A stretch of 64,000 bases of DNA from Paucibacter_B soli. GTDB taxonomy: Bacteria > Pseudomonadota > Gammaproteobacteria > Burkholderiales > Burkholderiaceae_C. Positions 17,511-26,337 of this stretch are shown here, piece by piece (positions within the stretch are counted from its first letter, which is position 1; each line of letters opens with the position of its first letter). The translations under genes and the position numbers were made by a program. The stretch covers positions 372,001 to 436,000 of the forward strand of contig NZ_JBBHJW010000002.1 of the NCBI RefSeq assembly GCF_037482845.1, written 5' to 3'. A model generated the notes under the pieces. The model was not told the DNA's origin and ran no database searches. It saw only the letters and a list, made by a program, of their open reading frames with translations.

Positions 17511-18572
17511 ATGACGCTCAGTACCCCGCAACGCCACGCCCTGGCCTGGGCCGCCCTGGCCCTGTTGGCGCTGGCGCTGCTGCGGCTTCTGCAGCCTGTG
17601 CTGGCGCCCTTCATCGCCGCAGCTGTGCTGGCCTATGCGCTTACGCCAGCGGTCGAGTTGCTGGTGCGCCGCCGGGTGCCGCGCCTGCTGGCCGTGCTGC
17701 TGGTGGAAGTGGTGGCAGTGCTGCTGTTGCTGGCCCTGCTGCTGCTGATCGTACCCATCCTCAGCAAGGAGCTGCCGCTGCTGCGCGAGCAGATTCCGGT
17801 GCTGGCCAACGCCCTCAACACCCATGCGCTGCCCTGGTTGCAGCAGCATGGCGTCAACGCGGCACTGGACACCGCCAGCATCAAGAGCTTTGTGCTCAAG
17901 TACCTGGACGCCAATCTGGAAGAGTGGCTGGCCACGGCGCTGAGTTCGGCGCGCATCGGCGGCAGCTTCTTGCTGGCCATCGTTGGCAATGCGGTGCTGC
18001 TGCCGGTGGTGCTGTTCTACCTCTTGCACGACTGGCCCGAGCTGATGCGGCGCGCCTGGTCCATGGTGCCGCCACGCATGCGCGAGCGCGTCGGTGGTTT
18101 TCTGGGCGAATGCGACCAGATGCTGGGCCAATACCTGCGTGGCCAATTGCTGGTGATGCTGATACTGGCCGCCTACTACAGCGTGGCGCTGGCCCTGGCC
18201 GGCTTCGACCTGGCATTGCCGGTGGGCGTGTTCACCGGCCTGGCCGTCTTCATTCCCTATCTGGGCTTCGGCCTGGGGCTGCTGCTGGCCCTGCTGGCCG
18301 GCGTGCTGCAGTTCGCCAGCCTGTACGGCCTGCTCGCGGTGGCGCTGATCTTCGGTCTTGGTCAGCTGATCGAGGGCTTTGCGCTCACCCCGCGCCTGGT
18401 GGGCGAGCGCATCGGTCTCTCGCCCTTGATGGTGATCTTCGCCTTGCTGGCCTTCGGCCATTTGTTCGGCTTCCTGGGTGTGCTGATTGCCCTGCCGGTC
18501 AGCGCCCTGGGCGTGGTGGCCGGACGCCGCGTGCGCGAGCTGTATCTGCGCAGCCCTCTTTACAAGGCTTGA
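17511..18572 (+). CDS. AI-2E family transporter (PerM-like)
   Basis: A 353-residue membrane protein with the UPF0118/AI-2E exporter layout: two or three N-terminal spans, a soluble helical part (residues about 90-140) and a C-terminal membrane block with PRLVGERIGLSPLMVIFALLAFG. Members export small molecules or ions; AI-2 transport should not be assumed. In betaproteobacteria this gene usually precedes hda, as here. Confidence 0.88.
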   Translation: MTLSTPQRHALAWAALALLALALLRLLQPVLAPFIAAAVLAYALTPAVELLVRRRVPRLLAVLLVEVVAVLLLLALLLLIVPILSKELPLLREQIPVLANALNTHALPWLQQHGVNAALDTASIKSFVLKYLDANLEEWLATALSSARIGGSFLLAIVGNAVLLPVVLFYLLHDWPELMRRAWSMVPPRMRERVGGFLGECDQMLGQYLRGQLLVMLILAAYYSVALALAGFDLALPVGVFTGLAVFIPYLGFGLGLLLALLAGVLQFASLYGLLAVALIFGLGQLIEGFALTPRLVGERIGLSPLMVIFALLAFGHLFGFLGVLIALPVSALGVVAGRRVRELYLRSPLYKA

Positions 18573-18589
18573 GTGGCAACAATCCTGCA

Positions 18590-19285
18590 GTGACCACGCT
18601 CTTGAAACAGATCCCTCTCTCCCTCGGCCCCGAGCCGGTCTACAGCTTCGACAACTTCATGCCGGGCGCCAATGCCGCGGCGCTGGCGCAGCTGCACAAC
18701 TTGCAGCCCGGCTCGCCGCCGGTGTTCCTGTGGGGACCGCCGGGCTGTGGCAAGACCCATGCCCTGAAGGCGCTGGCGCAGCGCTGGCAGCAGGGCGGTG
18801 CCCAGGTCGGCTGGTACGACGCCGACACTCCCTTGCCCTGGGAGCTGCCCGCCAACCCCAGCCTGCTGCTGCTGGATGATTGCGACCGTTTCGACGCCGG
18901 CCAGCAGCATGCGGCCTTCACGCTCTTCGTCGAGGCCGCCACCCATGGCCTGGCTGTGGTGGCCACCGGCACCGCACCGCCGGTGGACCTGGTGTTGCGC
19001 GAGGACTTGCGCAGCCGCCTCGGCTGGGGGCCCACCTTCGGCCTGCAGGCCCTGTCTGAGGCCGAGATGCGCGCGGTGCTGCGGCGCGAGGCGGATCGCC
19101 GCGGTATCTTCCTCGCCGACGAGGTGATGGACTACCTGCTGACCCGGTTTGCCCGCGATCTCAAGCACCTGATGAGTTTGCTGGATCGCCTGGATGAATT
19201 CGCCATGGCCAGCAAGCGCGCCGTCACCGTGCCCCTGCTGCGCCAGATGCTGACCGATGGAATGAGCGACGAGCAATCCCAATGA
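18590..19285 (+). CDS. hda: DnaA regulatory inactivator Hda
   Basis: A 231-residue DnaA-like AAA+ protein that, with the sliding clamp, stimulates hydrolysis of DnaA-ATP after initiation. Walker A is GPPGCGKTH and Walker B is LLLLDDCD. It contains a near-terminal clamp-binding-like segment (LKQIPLSLG). The start is uncertain: GTG at 18590 gives MTTLLKQIPL, while TTG at 18602 would start right at the clamp-binding motif. The HAD gene overlaps its stop by four bases. Confidence 0.9.
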   Translation: MTTLLKQIPLSLGPEPVYSFDNFMPGANAAALAQLHNLQPGSPPVFLWGPPGCGKTHALKALAQRWQQGGAQVGWYDADTPLPWELPANPSLLLLDDCDRFDAGQQHAAFTLFVEAATHGLAVVATGTAPPVDLVLREDLRSRLGWGPTFGLQALSEAEMRAVLRREADRRGIFLADEVMDYLLTRFARDLKHLMSLLDRLDEFAMASKRAVTVPLLRQMLTDGMSDEQSQ

Positions 19286-19950
19286 ACCTGACCCTCTTCG
19301 ACCTGGACGGGACCCTGATTCCGATGGACTCCGACCATGCCTTCGGTGGCTTCATGGTGGAGATCGGCTGGGCCGACGGCGCTAGCTGGGCGGCCCGCAA
19401 TGACGAGTTCTACGCCCAGTACCAGGCCGGCCGGTTGGACCTGGACGACTACATCGACTTTGCCACCTCGGTATGGCGCTCGCGCCCCCTGGACGAGGCG
19501 CTGGCGATGCGCCGGCGTTTCATGGACGAGGTGCTGGCGCCGATGTTGCGCGACAATGCGCGGGCCCTGGTGCGCAAGCATCAGGAGGCGGGTGATCTGG
19601 TGGCCATCGTCACGGCCACCAATGAATTTGTCACCGCCCCTATCGCCGAGGCCTTTGGCGTGCCGCACCTGATCGCCGTGCAATTGCAGCGCGACGAGGC
19701 GGGGCACTACACCGGCGCGGTGCAGGGCGTGCCCTCCTACCAGGCCGGCAAGATCACGCGCGTGCGGCAGTGGCTGGCGGAGCAGGGCAGGGCCTGGGAT
19801 GAGTTTGAGCAGGTGCACTTTTACAGTGACTCGATGAATGATTTGCCCTTGTTGGAATTGGTCAGCCACCCGGTGGCCACCAACCCGACCCCGGCCTTGC
19901 AGGCGCTCGCACTTGAGCGCGGCTGGCCCATACTGAAGCTCTTTGCATGA
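19282..19950 (+). CDS. HAD-IB family hydrolase (SerB-like)
   Basis: A 222-residue phosphatase of the haloacid dehalogenase superfamily. Motif I is FDLDGTL at the N-terminus, motif III falls near QAGKITRV and motif IV is YSDSMNDLPLL. The cap insert lies between residues about 15 and 90. Homologues in this operon are variously annotated as phosphoserine- or histidinol-phosphatase-like; the substrate is not certain. It is coupled by ATGA overlaps to hda upstream and pcnB downstream. Confidence 0.88.
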   Translation: MNLTLFDLDGTLIPMDSDHAFGGFMVEIGWADGASWAARNDEFYAQYQAGRLDLDDYIDFATSVWRSRPLDEALAMRRRFMDEVLAPMLRDNARALVRKHQEAGDLVAIVTATNEFVTAPIAEAFGVPHLIAVQLQRDEAGHYTGAVQGVPSYQAGKITRVRQWLAEQGRAWDEFEQVHFYSDSMNDLPLLELVSHPVATNPTPALQALALERGWPILKLFA

Positions 19951-21503
19951 TCAAGAAATTCATAGACAAGCTGCTGGGCAAGCCCGGCGCCGCCAAGTCC
20001 GGCAAGACCGTGCTGGGCAAGCGCATCGAGGTGGGGCCGACCGAACACGGCATCGACCCCGAGTTGCTCGACGAGCGCGCGGTGCGCGTGGTCAAGACGC
20101 TGACCGAGGGCGGTTTCGAGGCCTATATCGTCGGTGGCGCGGTGCGCGACCTGCTGCTGGGGCGGCGCCCCAAGGATTTCGACGTGGCCACGAATGCCAC
20201 GCCCGAGCAGGTCAAGGGCCTGTTCCGGCGTGCCTTCATCATCGGTCGGCGCTTTCGCATCGTGCACGTGGTCTATGGCCGTGGGCGCGAGCATGAGGTG
20301 ATCGAGGTCTCGACCTTCCGCGCCCTGCTGGCCAACGAGTCGGCCGAGCAGGTGGCCGGCAACGAGAAGACCTCCAGGGACGAACTGGCCGGCAAGTCCC
20401 ATGTGGTGGACGCCAGCGGCCGGGTGCTGCGCGACAACGTCTGGGGCCCGCAGATCGAGGATGCGGCGCGGCGCGACTTCACCGTCAATGCGATGTATTA
20501 CGAGCCGGTCAAACAGATGGTGGTGGACTACCACGGCGGCCTGGCCGACGCCAAGAAGCGCGTGCTGCGCATGATTGGCGACCCCGAGACGCGCTACAAG
20601 GAAGACCCGGTGCGCATCGTGCGCGCGGTGCGCTTCGCCGCCAAGCTGGGCTTCGAGTTGGAGCCCAAGACGCGCGCGCCGGTCAAGGCCTGCGCACAGT
20701 TGCTGGCAAATGTGCCGATCTCGCGCCTGTTCGACGAGATGATCAAACTGTTGCAGACCGGCCATTCGCTGGCCAGCCTGGAGGAGTTGCGCAAGCAGGG
20801 GCTGGCGCGCGGCGTCTTCCCCATCTTGGATGCGGTGCTGGACGAGCAGGGCAATCTGCACGCGGGTGCGCGCGGCCAGTTCGTGCGCCGCGCCTTCGAG
20901 GACACCGACCGCCGCGTCGCCGAAGGGCGCAGCGTGGCACCGAGCTTCATGCTCGCCTGCATGCTCTGGCACGAGGTGCAGTCACGTTGGCAGCGCCTGC
21001 GCGAGGCCGGTGAGTCGCCCATCCCGGCGCTGCAACAGGGCATTGACCTGGTGTTCGATGCCCGCATCGGCGACATCTCGGGTCGCGGCAAGCTGGCCGC
21101 CGACATGCGCGAGATCTGGATGATGCAGCCGCGCTTCGAGCGCCGCAGCGGCAACGGCCCCTATAGCCTGGTGGATCAGCCACGCTACCGTGCCGGCTTT
21201 GATTTCCTGCTGCTGCGCGCCGAGGTCGGCGAGGTCGAGATGGGCCTGGTGGACTGGTGGGAGGACTTTGCACTGGGCAGCGACGAGGAACGCCGCGCCC
21301 TCATCGACGAGGCCCGCGAAGCCGACAAGGCGCGCCGCGGCAGCAAGGTGCATCAATTGCCGCGCGGTGCACTGAGTGGCCAAGCGCCCGCCGCGGAGGC
21401 CGAGGAAGGGGGCGAACCCCAGCCCGAAGGGGCCAGCGCCCCAGCGAAGAAACGTCGCCGTCGCCGCAAGCCGGCCAGCAAGGCGGCGCCGGCACAGGAC
21501 TGA
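19947..21503 (+). CDS. pcnB: Poly(A) polymerase I
   Basis: A 518-residue nucleotidyltransferase that adds poly(A) tails to RNA 3' ends and so promotes decay. The N-terminal catalytic domain has IVGGAVRDLLLGRRPKDFDVAT with the metal aspartates, followed by the RNA-binding region with EDPVRIVRAVRFAAKL. The C-terminus ends in a strongly basic tail (KKRRRRRK), a usual feature of PcnB as opposed to CCA-adding enzymes. The start overlaps the HAD gene (ATGA), and folK starts three bases after its stop. Confidence 0.94.
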   Translation: MIKKFIDKLLGKPGAAKSGKTVLGKRIEVGPTEHGIDPELLDERAVRVVKTLTEGGFEAYIVGGAVRDLLLGRRPKDFDVATNATPEQVKGLFRRAFIIGRRFRIVHVVYGRGREHEVIEVSTFRALLANESAEQVAGNEKTSRDELAGKSHVVDASGRVLRDNVWGPQIEDAARRDFTVNAMYYEPVKQMVVDYHGGLADAKKRVLRMIGDPETRYKEDPVRIVRAVRFAAKLGFELEPKTRAPVKACAQLLANVPISRLFDEMIKLLQTGHSLASLEELRKQGLARGVFPILDAVLDEQGNLHAGARGQFVRRAFEDTDRRVAEGRSVAPSFMLACMLWHEVQSRWQRLREAGESPIPALQQGIDLVFDARIGDISGRGKLAADMREIWMMQPRFERRSGNGPYSLVDQPRYRAGFDFLLLRAEVGEVEMGLVDWWEDFALGSDEERRALIDEAREADKARRGSKVHQLPRGALSGQAPAAEAEEGGEPQPEGASAPAKKRRRRRKPASKAAPAQD

Positions 21504-21505
21504 GC

Positions 21506-22000
21506 ATGGAACAGGCCTATATCGGCCTGGGTGCCAACCTCGGCGCGCTGCGTGCCAACCTGGAGGCAGCATTGCGGGATCTGCACGCGCTGCCGCAGAC
21601 GCGCGTGTTGGCGGTCTCCAGCGCCTACCGCAGCGCTGCCCTGGACTCCGACGGGCCCGATTATCTGAACGCCGTGGCCCGCATCGAGACCGCGTTGGCG
21701 CCGATAGAGTTGCTGGACGCGATGCAGGCCATCGAGCTCAAGCACGGGCGCGAGCGGCCCTACCGCTACGCGCCGCGCACCCTGGACCTGGACCTGCTGA
21801 TCCATGGCGATGCCAGTATGCAGCGGCCGCGCCTGGTGCTGCCGCATCCACGCCTGCACGAGCGTGCCTTCGTGTTGCTACCTCTGCTGGAGCTCGCGCC
21901 GGCCTTGAGCCTGCCCGTGCTGGGGCCCTTGGCGCCGCGCCTGGCCGGGCTGGTCGACCAGCGCGTGGACCGCGAGCCCCTGCCGCTGAACTGGACCTGA
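21506..22000 (+). CDS. folK: 2-amino-4-hydroxy-6-hydroxymethyldihydropteridine pyrophosphokinase
   Basis: A 164-residue HPPK that transfers pyrophosphate from ATP to the pterin in folate synthesis. It has the N-terminal AYIGLGANLG, the catalytic-loop region and the signature RYAPRTLDLDLLIHG, followed by LPHPRLHERAFVLLPL. It is tightly linked to pcnB, a common betaproteobacterial arrangement. Confidence 0.95.
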   Translation: MEQAYIGLGANLGALRANLEAALRDLHALPQTRVLAVSSAYRSAALDSDGPDYLNAVARIETALAPIELLDAMQAIELKHGRERPYRYAPRTLDLDLLIHGDASMQRPRLVLPHPRLHERAFVLLPLLELAPALSLPVLGPLAPRLAGLVDQRVDREPLPLNWT

Positions 22001-22009
22001 AGGAGACTC

Positions 22010-22366
22010 ATGTTCACCACTGCCGCCGGCTGGCAGACCCTGGGTCTGCTGATGCTGTCCAACCTCTTCATGAGCTTCGCCTGGTATGGGCATCTGAAGG
22101 ACCTGGCCGCCAAGCCCTGGTGGATCGCCGCCCTGCTGAGCTGGGGCATTGCCTTGTTCGAATACCTGCTGCAGGTGCCGGCCAACCGCATCGGCTATGG
22201 TGCAGGCTTCGACCTGGCTCAGCTCAAGATCACCCAGGAAGTGGTGACGCTGGCGATGTTCGTGCCCTTCTCGATGCTCTATATGGGGCAGGGCTTCCGC
22301 AGCGATTTCCTCTGGGCCGGCCTGTGCCTGATGGGGGCGGTGTACTTTATTTTCAGGGGCGCCTGA
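22010..22366 (+). CDS. DMT / DUF486 family membrane protein
   Basis: A 118-residue protein with four predicted membrane spans and the DUF486 pattern (FMSFAWYGHLKD, EYLLQVPANRIGY, LKITQEVVTL, FLWAGLCLMGAVYFIF). The family belongs to the drug/metabolite transporter clan, but its function is unknown. It has a good ribosome-binding site (AAGGAGA) and may be the last gene of the hda-folK transcript. Confidence 0.85.
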   Translation: MFTTAAGWQTLGLLMLSNLFMSFAWYGHLKDLAAKPWWIAALLSWGIALFEYLLQVPANRIGYGAGFDLAQLKITQEVVTLAMFVPFSMLYMGQGFRSDFLWAGLCLMGAVYFIFRGA

Positions 22367-22501
22367 ACGCGGCGGATTTCGTTTGTGCGCTGCTCGCAAT
22401 TACACTCCAGCCCGTGCCGCGTGACGCGGCGATGACATTTCCAAGAAATCTGCGTTGTTGGTGCGAGCTGGACGCCTTGGTCCGGCACCTCAGGAGAACC
22501 C

Positions 22502-23149
22502 ATGCTGTTTGGCAAGTTGCTGCCCCGAGAGGGCAATTTTTTCGAGCTCTTCAATGAGCACGGCGACAAGATCGCCCTAGGCGCACGCGCCTTCATGTCG
22601 ATGATCCAGAACTATGCAGATCCGCAGTTGCGCGAGAAATACGCGATCGAGGTCGACGACTATGAGCACCAGGCCGATCGCATCACCGCCGAGGTGAACC
22701 GCCTGCTGCACCGTACCTTCATCACACCGATCGACCGCGAGCAGATCCATGGCCTGATCAACGCCATGGACGACATCCTGGACCTGCTGCAGGACTCCAG
22801 CGAAACCATGCAGCTCTACGATGTGCGCAGCATCCCCGAGGAAGTGCTGCGCCTGGGCGAGCTCTCGGCCAAATGCTGCGAGCGCGTGCAGCATGCGGTT
22901 TCCCTGCTGCCCAAGCTGAGCGAGCCCAAGACCGCCGAGGCCGCCATCAAGACCTGCGAGGAAATCGACAAGCTCGAGTCTGACGCCGACCGCGTGATGC
23001 GTGCCGCCATGTCCAAGCTGTTCCGCGAGCAGGAGGATGTGCGCGAGCTGATCAAGCTCAAGGCCATCTATGAGCAGCTCGAGTCGATCTCGGATCGTTG
23101 CGAGGATGTTGCCAACCTGATCGAGGGCATCGTCCTCGAGAACTCCTGA
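22502..23149 (+). CDS. DUF47 / PhoU-like Pit accessory protein
   Basis: A 215-residue, all-helical cytoplasmic protein of the DUF47 family, distantly related to PhoU. It contains two similar helical halves rich in acidic and His residues (YEHQADRITAEVNR; KLESDADRVMRAAMSKLF) that fit PhoU-type metal sites. It is encoded 13 bases upstream of a Pit phosphate transporter and probably regulates it. A TACACT -10-like box lies at 22401-22406, without a convincing -35. Confidence 0.9.
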   Translation: MLFGKLLPREGNFFELFNEHGDKIALGARAFMSMIQNYADPQLREKYAIEVDDYEHQADRITAEVNRLLHRTFITPIDREQIHGLINAMDDILDLLQDSSETMQLYDVRSIPEEVLRLGELSAKCCERVQHAVSLLPKLSEPKTAEAAIKTCEEIDKLESDADRVMRAAMSKLFREQEDVRELIKLKAIYEQLESISDRCEDVANLIEGIVLENS

Positions 23150-23162
23150 TCGGATCCTCTTC

Positions 23163-24173
23163 ATGGAATCGGTACAGGTAGCGTTCTGGGTCGTTGCAGT
23201 GCTGGTCGTGTTGGCCGTGCTGTTCGACTTCATGAACGGGTTTCACGACGCGGCCAACTCGATCGCCACCGTGGTGTCCACCGGTGTGCTGAAGCCGCAG
23301 CAGGCGGTCTTGTTTGCGGCCTTCTTCAACGTCATCGCGGTGGCCTTCTTCCAGCTCAAGGTGGCGGCCACCATCGGCAAGGGCATCGTCGACCCCGGCG
23401 TGGTCGATCACCATGTGATCTTCGGCGCGCTCATTGGTGCGATTTGCTGGAACGTCATCACCTGGTGGTATGGCATCCCCTCCAGCTCCTCGCATGCGCT
23501 GATCGGCGGCATCGTGGGCGCGGTGATCGCCAAATCCGGCGCTGGTGCGCTGGTGGCCGGTGGCGTGGGCAAGACGGTGCTGTTCATCTTTCTCTCGCCG
23601 CTGCTGGGTTTCCTGCTGGGTTCCATCCTGATGGTGATCGTGGCCTGGGTGTTCAGGCGCAGCTCGCCGCTGCGGGTGGACAACTGGTTCCGGCGCCTGC
23701 AACTGGTCTCGGCCGGCCTCTACAGCCTGGGTCATGGCGGCAATGACGCGCAGAAGACCATCGGTCTGATTTGGATGCTGCTGGTGGCTTCGGGCTACGC
23801 GGCCGCGGCCGACAAGGCACCGCCGAGCTGGGTGATCTGGGTCTGCTACACCGCCATCGGCATGGGCACTATGTTCGGCGGTTGGCGCATCGTGCAGACC
23901 ATGGGTCAGAAGATCACCAAGCTTAAGCCGGTGGGCGGCTTCTGTGCCGAAACCGGTGGCGCGATCACGCTGTTCCTGGCCACCGCACTGGGCGTGCCCG
24001 TGTCCACCACCCATACCATCACCGGCGCCATCGTCGGCGTGGGCTCGGTGCAGCGCGCCTCGGCGGTGCGCTGGGGCGTGGCGGGCAACATCGTCTGGGC
24101 CTGGATCTTCACCATCCCGGCCTCGGCCTTTGTTGCCGGCGTGTGCTATTGGATAAGCTTCCAGCTGTTCTGA
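23163..24173 (+). CDS. Inorganic phosphate transporter, Pit family
   Basis: A 336-residue secondary phosphate/cation symporter. Both inverted-repeat signatures are present: DFMNGFHDAANSIATVV near the N-terminus and GGNDAQKTIG in the second half, with the paired STTHTITGAIVG and SSSHALIGGIVG segments. The partner DUF47 gene is immediately upstream. I see no convincing Pho box in front of the pair. Confidence 0.93.
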   Translation: MESVQVAFWVVAVLVVLAVLFDFMNGFHDAANSIATVVSTGVLKPQQAVLFAAFFNVIAVAFFQLKVAATIGKGIVDPGVVDHHVIFGALIGAICWNVITWWYGIPSSSSHALIGGIVGAVIAKSGAGALVAGGVGKTVLFIFLSPLLGFLLGSILMVIVAWVFRRSSPLRVDNWFRRLQLVSAGLYSLGHGGNDAQKTIGLIWMLLVASGYAAAADKAPPSWVIWVCYTAIGMGTMFGGWRIVQTMGQKITKLKPVGGFCAETGGAITLFLATALGVPVSTTHTITGAIVGVGSVQRASAVRWGVAGNIVWAWIFTIPASAFVAGVCYWISFQLF

Positions 24174-24205
24174 GCACGGCGGCGGCTGCCTTGCTGAGGT
24201 GAACA

Positions 24206-24227
24206 AGGGCCCGCTGCGTCGGGCCCT
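24206..24227. terminator. Stem-loop after the Pit gene
   Basis: AGGGCCCG and CGGGCCCT form a perfect 8-base stem with a 6-base loop between two convergent genes. There is no clear T tract, so it is only a possible terminator. Confidence 0.4.
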
Positions 24228-24234
24228 CGTCACG

Positions 24235-24684
24235 TCATTGGCTGATTTCCTGCGCCGCGTCGACCTGGCTTTCGAAGTAGCGCTGCGCGCTGAAGGCGAT
24301 CGTGGTCATCAGGCATGCGCCGCCCACCAGCAGGCATCCCACCACGCCGATGATGGGAGCCCAGCCGGTGGGTCGCGGCGGCAGGCCCGGGTTGCGTTGC
24401 GCGTCCCATTTTTCATCGGGCGTGAGGCCGTAGACGATGCCGGTGAGCATGCTGATGCTCAGCATCAGTCCCAGCACGGGCATCAGCACCCAGGCCAGGC
24501 GGTCGTCCTGACCCAGCAGATCCATGCGCTGCACGCCATACAGGCCCAGCAGGGTGGGCAGGGGATGCAGCCAGGCTAACTTGTCGGTGAGGCCATGCAG
24601 GTAGAAGCGATGCAGGCCCAGGCTGCCGCCCGCGAAGGCCAGCCAAGTAGCGATGGTTTTGGATTTGTAGCTGTTTTCGCTCAT
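24235..24684 (-). CDS. TM2 domain-containing membrane protein
   Basis: A 149-residue protein with a TM2-like start (KTIATWLAFAGGSLGLHRFYLHG), a second hydrophobic pair around residues 60-85 and a last span near 108-130. TM2 proteins are small membrane proteins of mostly unknown role. Its ATG overlaps the acetyltransferase stop by four bases, so the two are co-translated. Confidence 0.75.
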   Translation of the reverse strand: MSENSYKSKTIATWLAFAGGSLGLHRFYLHGLTDKLAWLHPLPTLLGLYGVQRMDLLGQDDRLAWVLMPVLGLMLSISMLTGIVYGLTPDEKWDAQRNPGLPPRPTGWAPIIGVVGCLLVGGACLMTTIAFSAQRYFESQVDAAQEISQ

Positions 24685-25241
24685 ATCTGCCCCTGCGCGG
24701 GGCTGCTCTGGTCGCCCTGGCCCAGTTGGCGCTGCATCAGCACCACGTCCAGCCAGCGGTCGAATTTCCAGCCCGTGGACTTGAGCAGGCCAGTGTGCTC
24801 GAAACCCAGCGCCTTGTGCAGGCCGACCGAACCGCGGTTCTCGGCATCGCCGATCACCGCCAGCATCTGGCGCGCGCCCAGCGCCTCGCAGCGTGCGATC
24901 AGTTCGGCCAGCAACAGGCGGCCAACACCCTGGCCCTGGGCGGCGGGGGCCAGGTAGATCGAGTCCTCCAGGCAGAAACGGTAGGCCAGGCGAGGACGGA
25001 AGTAGTTCGCATAGGCGTAACCCAGCACCTGGCCATCGCGCTCGGCCACCAGATAGGGCAGACCGCGGCCCAGTACCTCGGCGCGCCGACGCGTCATCTC
25101 CGCCACATCGGGCACCTCGGTCTCGAAGGTACCGGTGCCTTCCAGCACGGCCACCTGGTAAATCTGCTGAATGGCGGCCAGATCGGCCTCGCTGCTGGGG
25201 CGTACGAGCAGGCCGGAGCCTGGGTTTTCTGGCGTTGTCAT
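24681..25241 (-). CDS. GNAT N-acetyltransferase, phosphinothricin-acetyltransferase-like
   Basis: A 186-residue GNAT enzyme. It shows the family-typical FRPRLAYRFCLEDSIYLAPAAQGQGVGRLLL tract (described in pieces: the acceptor-side FRPRLAYR, then the acetyl-CoA loop QGQGVG) and GFEHTGLLKSTGWKFDRWLDVVLMQ at the end. Such enzymes acetylate phosphinothricin or methionine sulfoximine-like amines; the natural substrate here is unknown. The C-terminus overlaps the TM2 gene. Confidence 0.85.
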   Translation of the reverse strand: MTTPENPGSGLLVRPSSEADLAAIQQIYQVAVLEGTGTFETEVPDVAEMTRRRAEVLGRGLPYLVAERDGQVLGYAYANYFRPRLAYRFCLEDSIYLAPAAQGQGVGRLLLAELIARCEALGARQMLAVIGDAENRGSVGLHKALGFEHTGLLKSTGWKFDRWLDVVLMQRQLGQGDQSSPAQGQI

Positions 25242-25285
25242 GGGATTTTGTGCATGAATGCTGGGGAATATCGCTGGGCCGAGTT

Positions 25286-25291
25286 TATAAT
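25286..25291 (+). promoter_or_regulatory. -10 box of the rpsP operon
   Basis: A consensus TATAAT in GC-rich DNA, about 140 bases before the rpsP ATG, with no clear -35. A perfect 7-base inverted repeat (GGTGGTC / GACCACC, 25348-25367) lies in the predicted leader RNA. Confidence 0.55.
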
Positions 25292-25432
25292 GCCGGGTTT
25301 TGGTGCTGGTCGGTGGGGACGCCGGCGTATCTACAGTGCCATGCCATGGTGGTCAATTTCGACCACCGACCCGATCTGCTCGCCCTGAGTGTCTCCTGGT
25401 GCGGTGGAACGCTAAAGATCAAAGGAAACATC

Positions 25433-25690
25433 ATGGTCGTGATTCGACTTGCACGCGGCGGCTCCAAGAAGCGCCCCTTCTACAACATCGTTGTGGCCAA
25501 CAGCCAGCAGCGCCGTGATGGCCGCTTCATCGAGAAGGTCGGCTTCTACAACCCCGTGGCTTCCGGCGCTGCCGAGTCGCTGCGCGTGGCCACCGACCGC
25601 GTTGCCTACTGGACCGGCGTTGGCGCCCAGCTGTCGCCCACCGTGGCACGTCTGGTCGACCAGGCCAAGAAGGCTGTCGTCGCAGCCTGA
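25433..25690 (+). CDS. rpsP: 30S ribosomal protein S16
   Basis: An 85-residue protein with the invariant S16 start VVIRLARGGSKKRPFYNIVVA and GRFIEKVGFYNP. It has a good upstream AAAGGAAA. It is the first gene of the conserved rpsP-rimM-trmD-rplS operon. Confidence 0.97.
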   Translation: MVVIRLARGGSKKRPFYNIVVANSQQRRDGRFIEKVGFYNPVASGAAESLRVATDRVAYWTGVGAQLSPTVARLVDQAKKAVVAA

Positions 25691-25692
25691 GT

Positions 25693-26304
25693 TTGACGGT
25701 GACGCCCACTGACAACCGCCCCGCCGCGAACGCCTCTGACGAGACGGCGTGGCCGGCTGACGCGGTTGAGGTCGGGCGTGTGCTGGACGCCTGGGGTATC
25801 AAGGGCTGGATTCGCGTCCAGGCCTATTCCACCGATCCCCAGGCGCTGTTCGCGTCGCGCCGCTGGTTTCTGAAACCCGGCGACGCCGCACTGGGAGCGA
25901 AGGTTCAAGCCATTCCCTCCCTGCTCAAGATTCTCGCGGTACGAGATCACGGCGACGGCATCGTGGCCCAAGTCGAAGGCATCTCGGATCGCAATGGCGC
26001 CGAAGCCCTGCGCGGCGCCAGCATCCACATCTCCCGCGCCAAATTCCCCTCCTCGGACCCGGATGAGTATTACTGGGTCGATCTGATCGGCCTCACGGTG
26101 CTGAACCGCCAGGGCGAGACCCTGGGCGAGGTGATCGGTTTGATGGAAACCGGCCCGCACAGCGTGCTGCGCATCGCGCCGCCCGGCCTCACGCCGCCGA
26201 TCAAGCCCGACCAGGAGCGCCTGGTTCCCTTCGTGGCCGCCTTCGTCGACGCGGTCGACCTGGAGCAGCGCGTCATCACGGTGGACTGGGGCCTGGACTT
26301 CTGA
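25693..26304 (+). CDS. rimM: 16S rRNA processing protein RimM
   Basis: A 203-residue 30S maturation factor with an N-terminal RimM domain (EVGRVLDAWGIKGWIRV) and a C-terminal PRC-barrel (YYWVDLIGLTVLNRQGETLGEV). The start is a non-ATG codon: TTG at 25693 or GTG at 25699. Neither has a strong ribosome-binding site, consistent with coupling to rpsP, whose stop is two bases before. Confidence 0.93.
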   Translation: MTVTPTDNRPAANASDETAWPADAVEVGRVLDAWGIKGWIRVQAYSTDPQALFASRRWFLKPGDAALGAKVQAIPSLLKILAVRDHGDGIVAQVEGISDRNGAEALRGASIHISRAKFPSSDPDEYYWVDLIGLTVLNRQGETLGEVIGLMETGPHSVLRIAPPGLTPPIKPDQERLVPFVAAFVDAVDLEQRVITVDWGLDF

Positions 26305-26337
26305 GTCCAGGCGCTGCAGCGCAGGCTTCGCGTCGCA

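Noticed and set aside
22436..22456. Possible Pho box before the DUF47-Pit genes
   Set aside because: The stretch has only a partial TGTCAT match on the minus strand and no second correctly spaced half.
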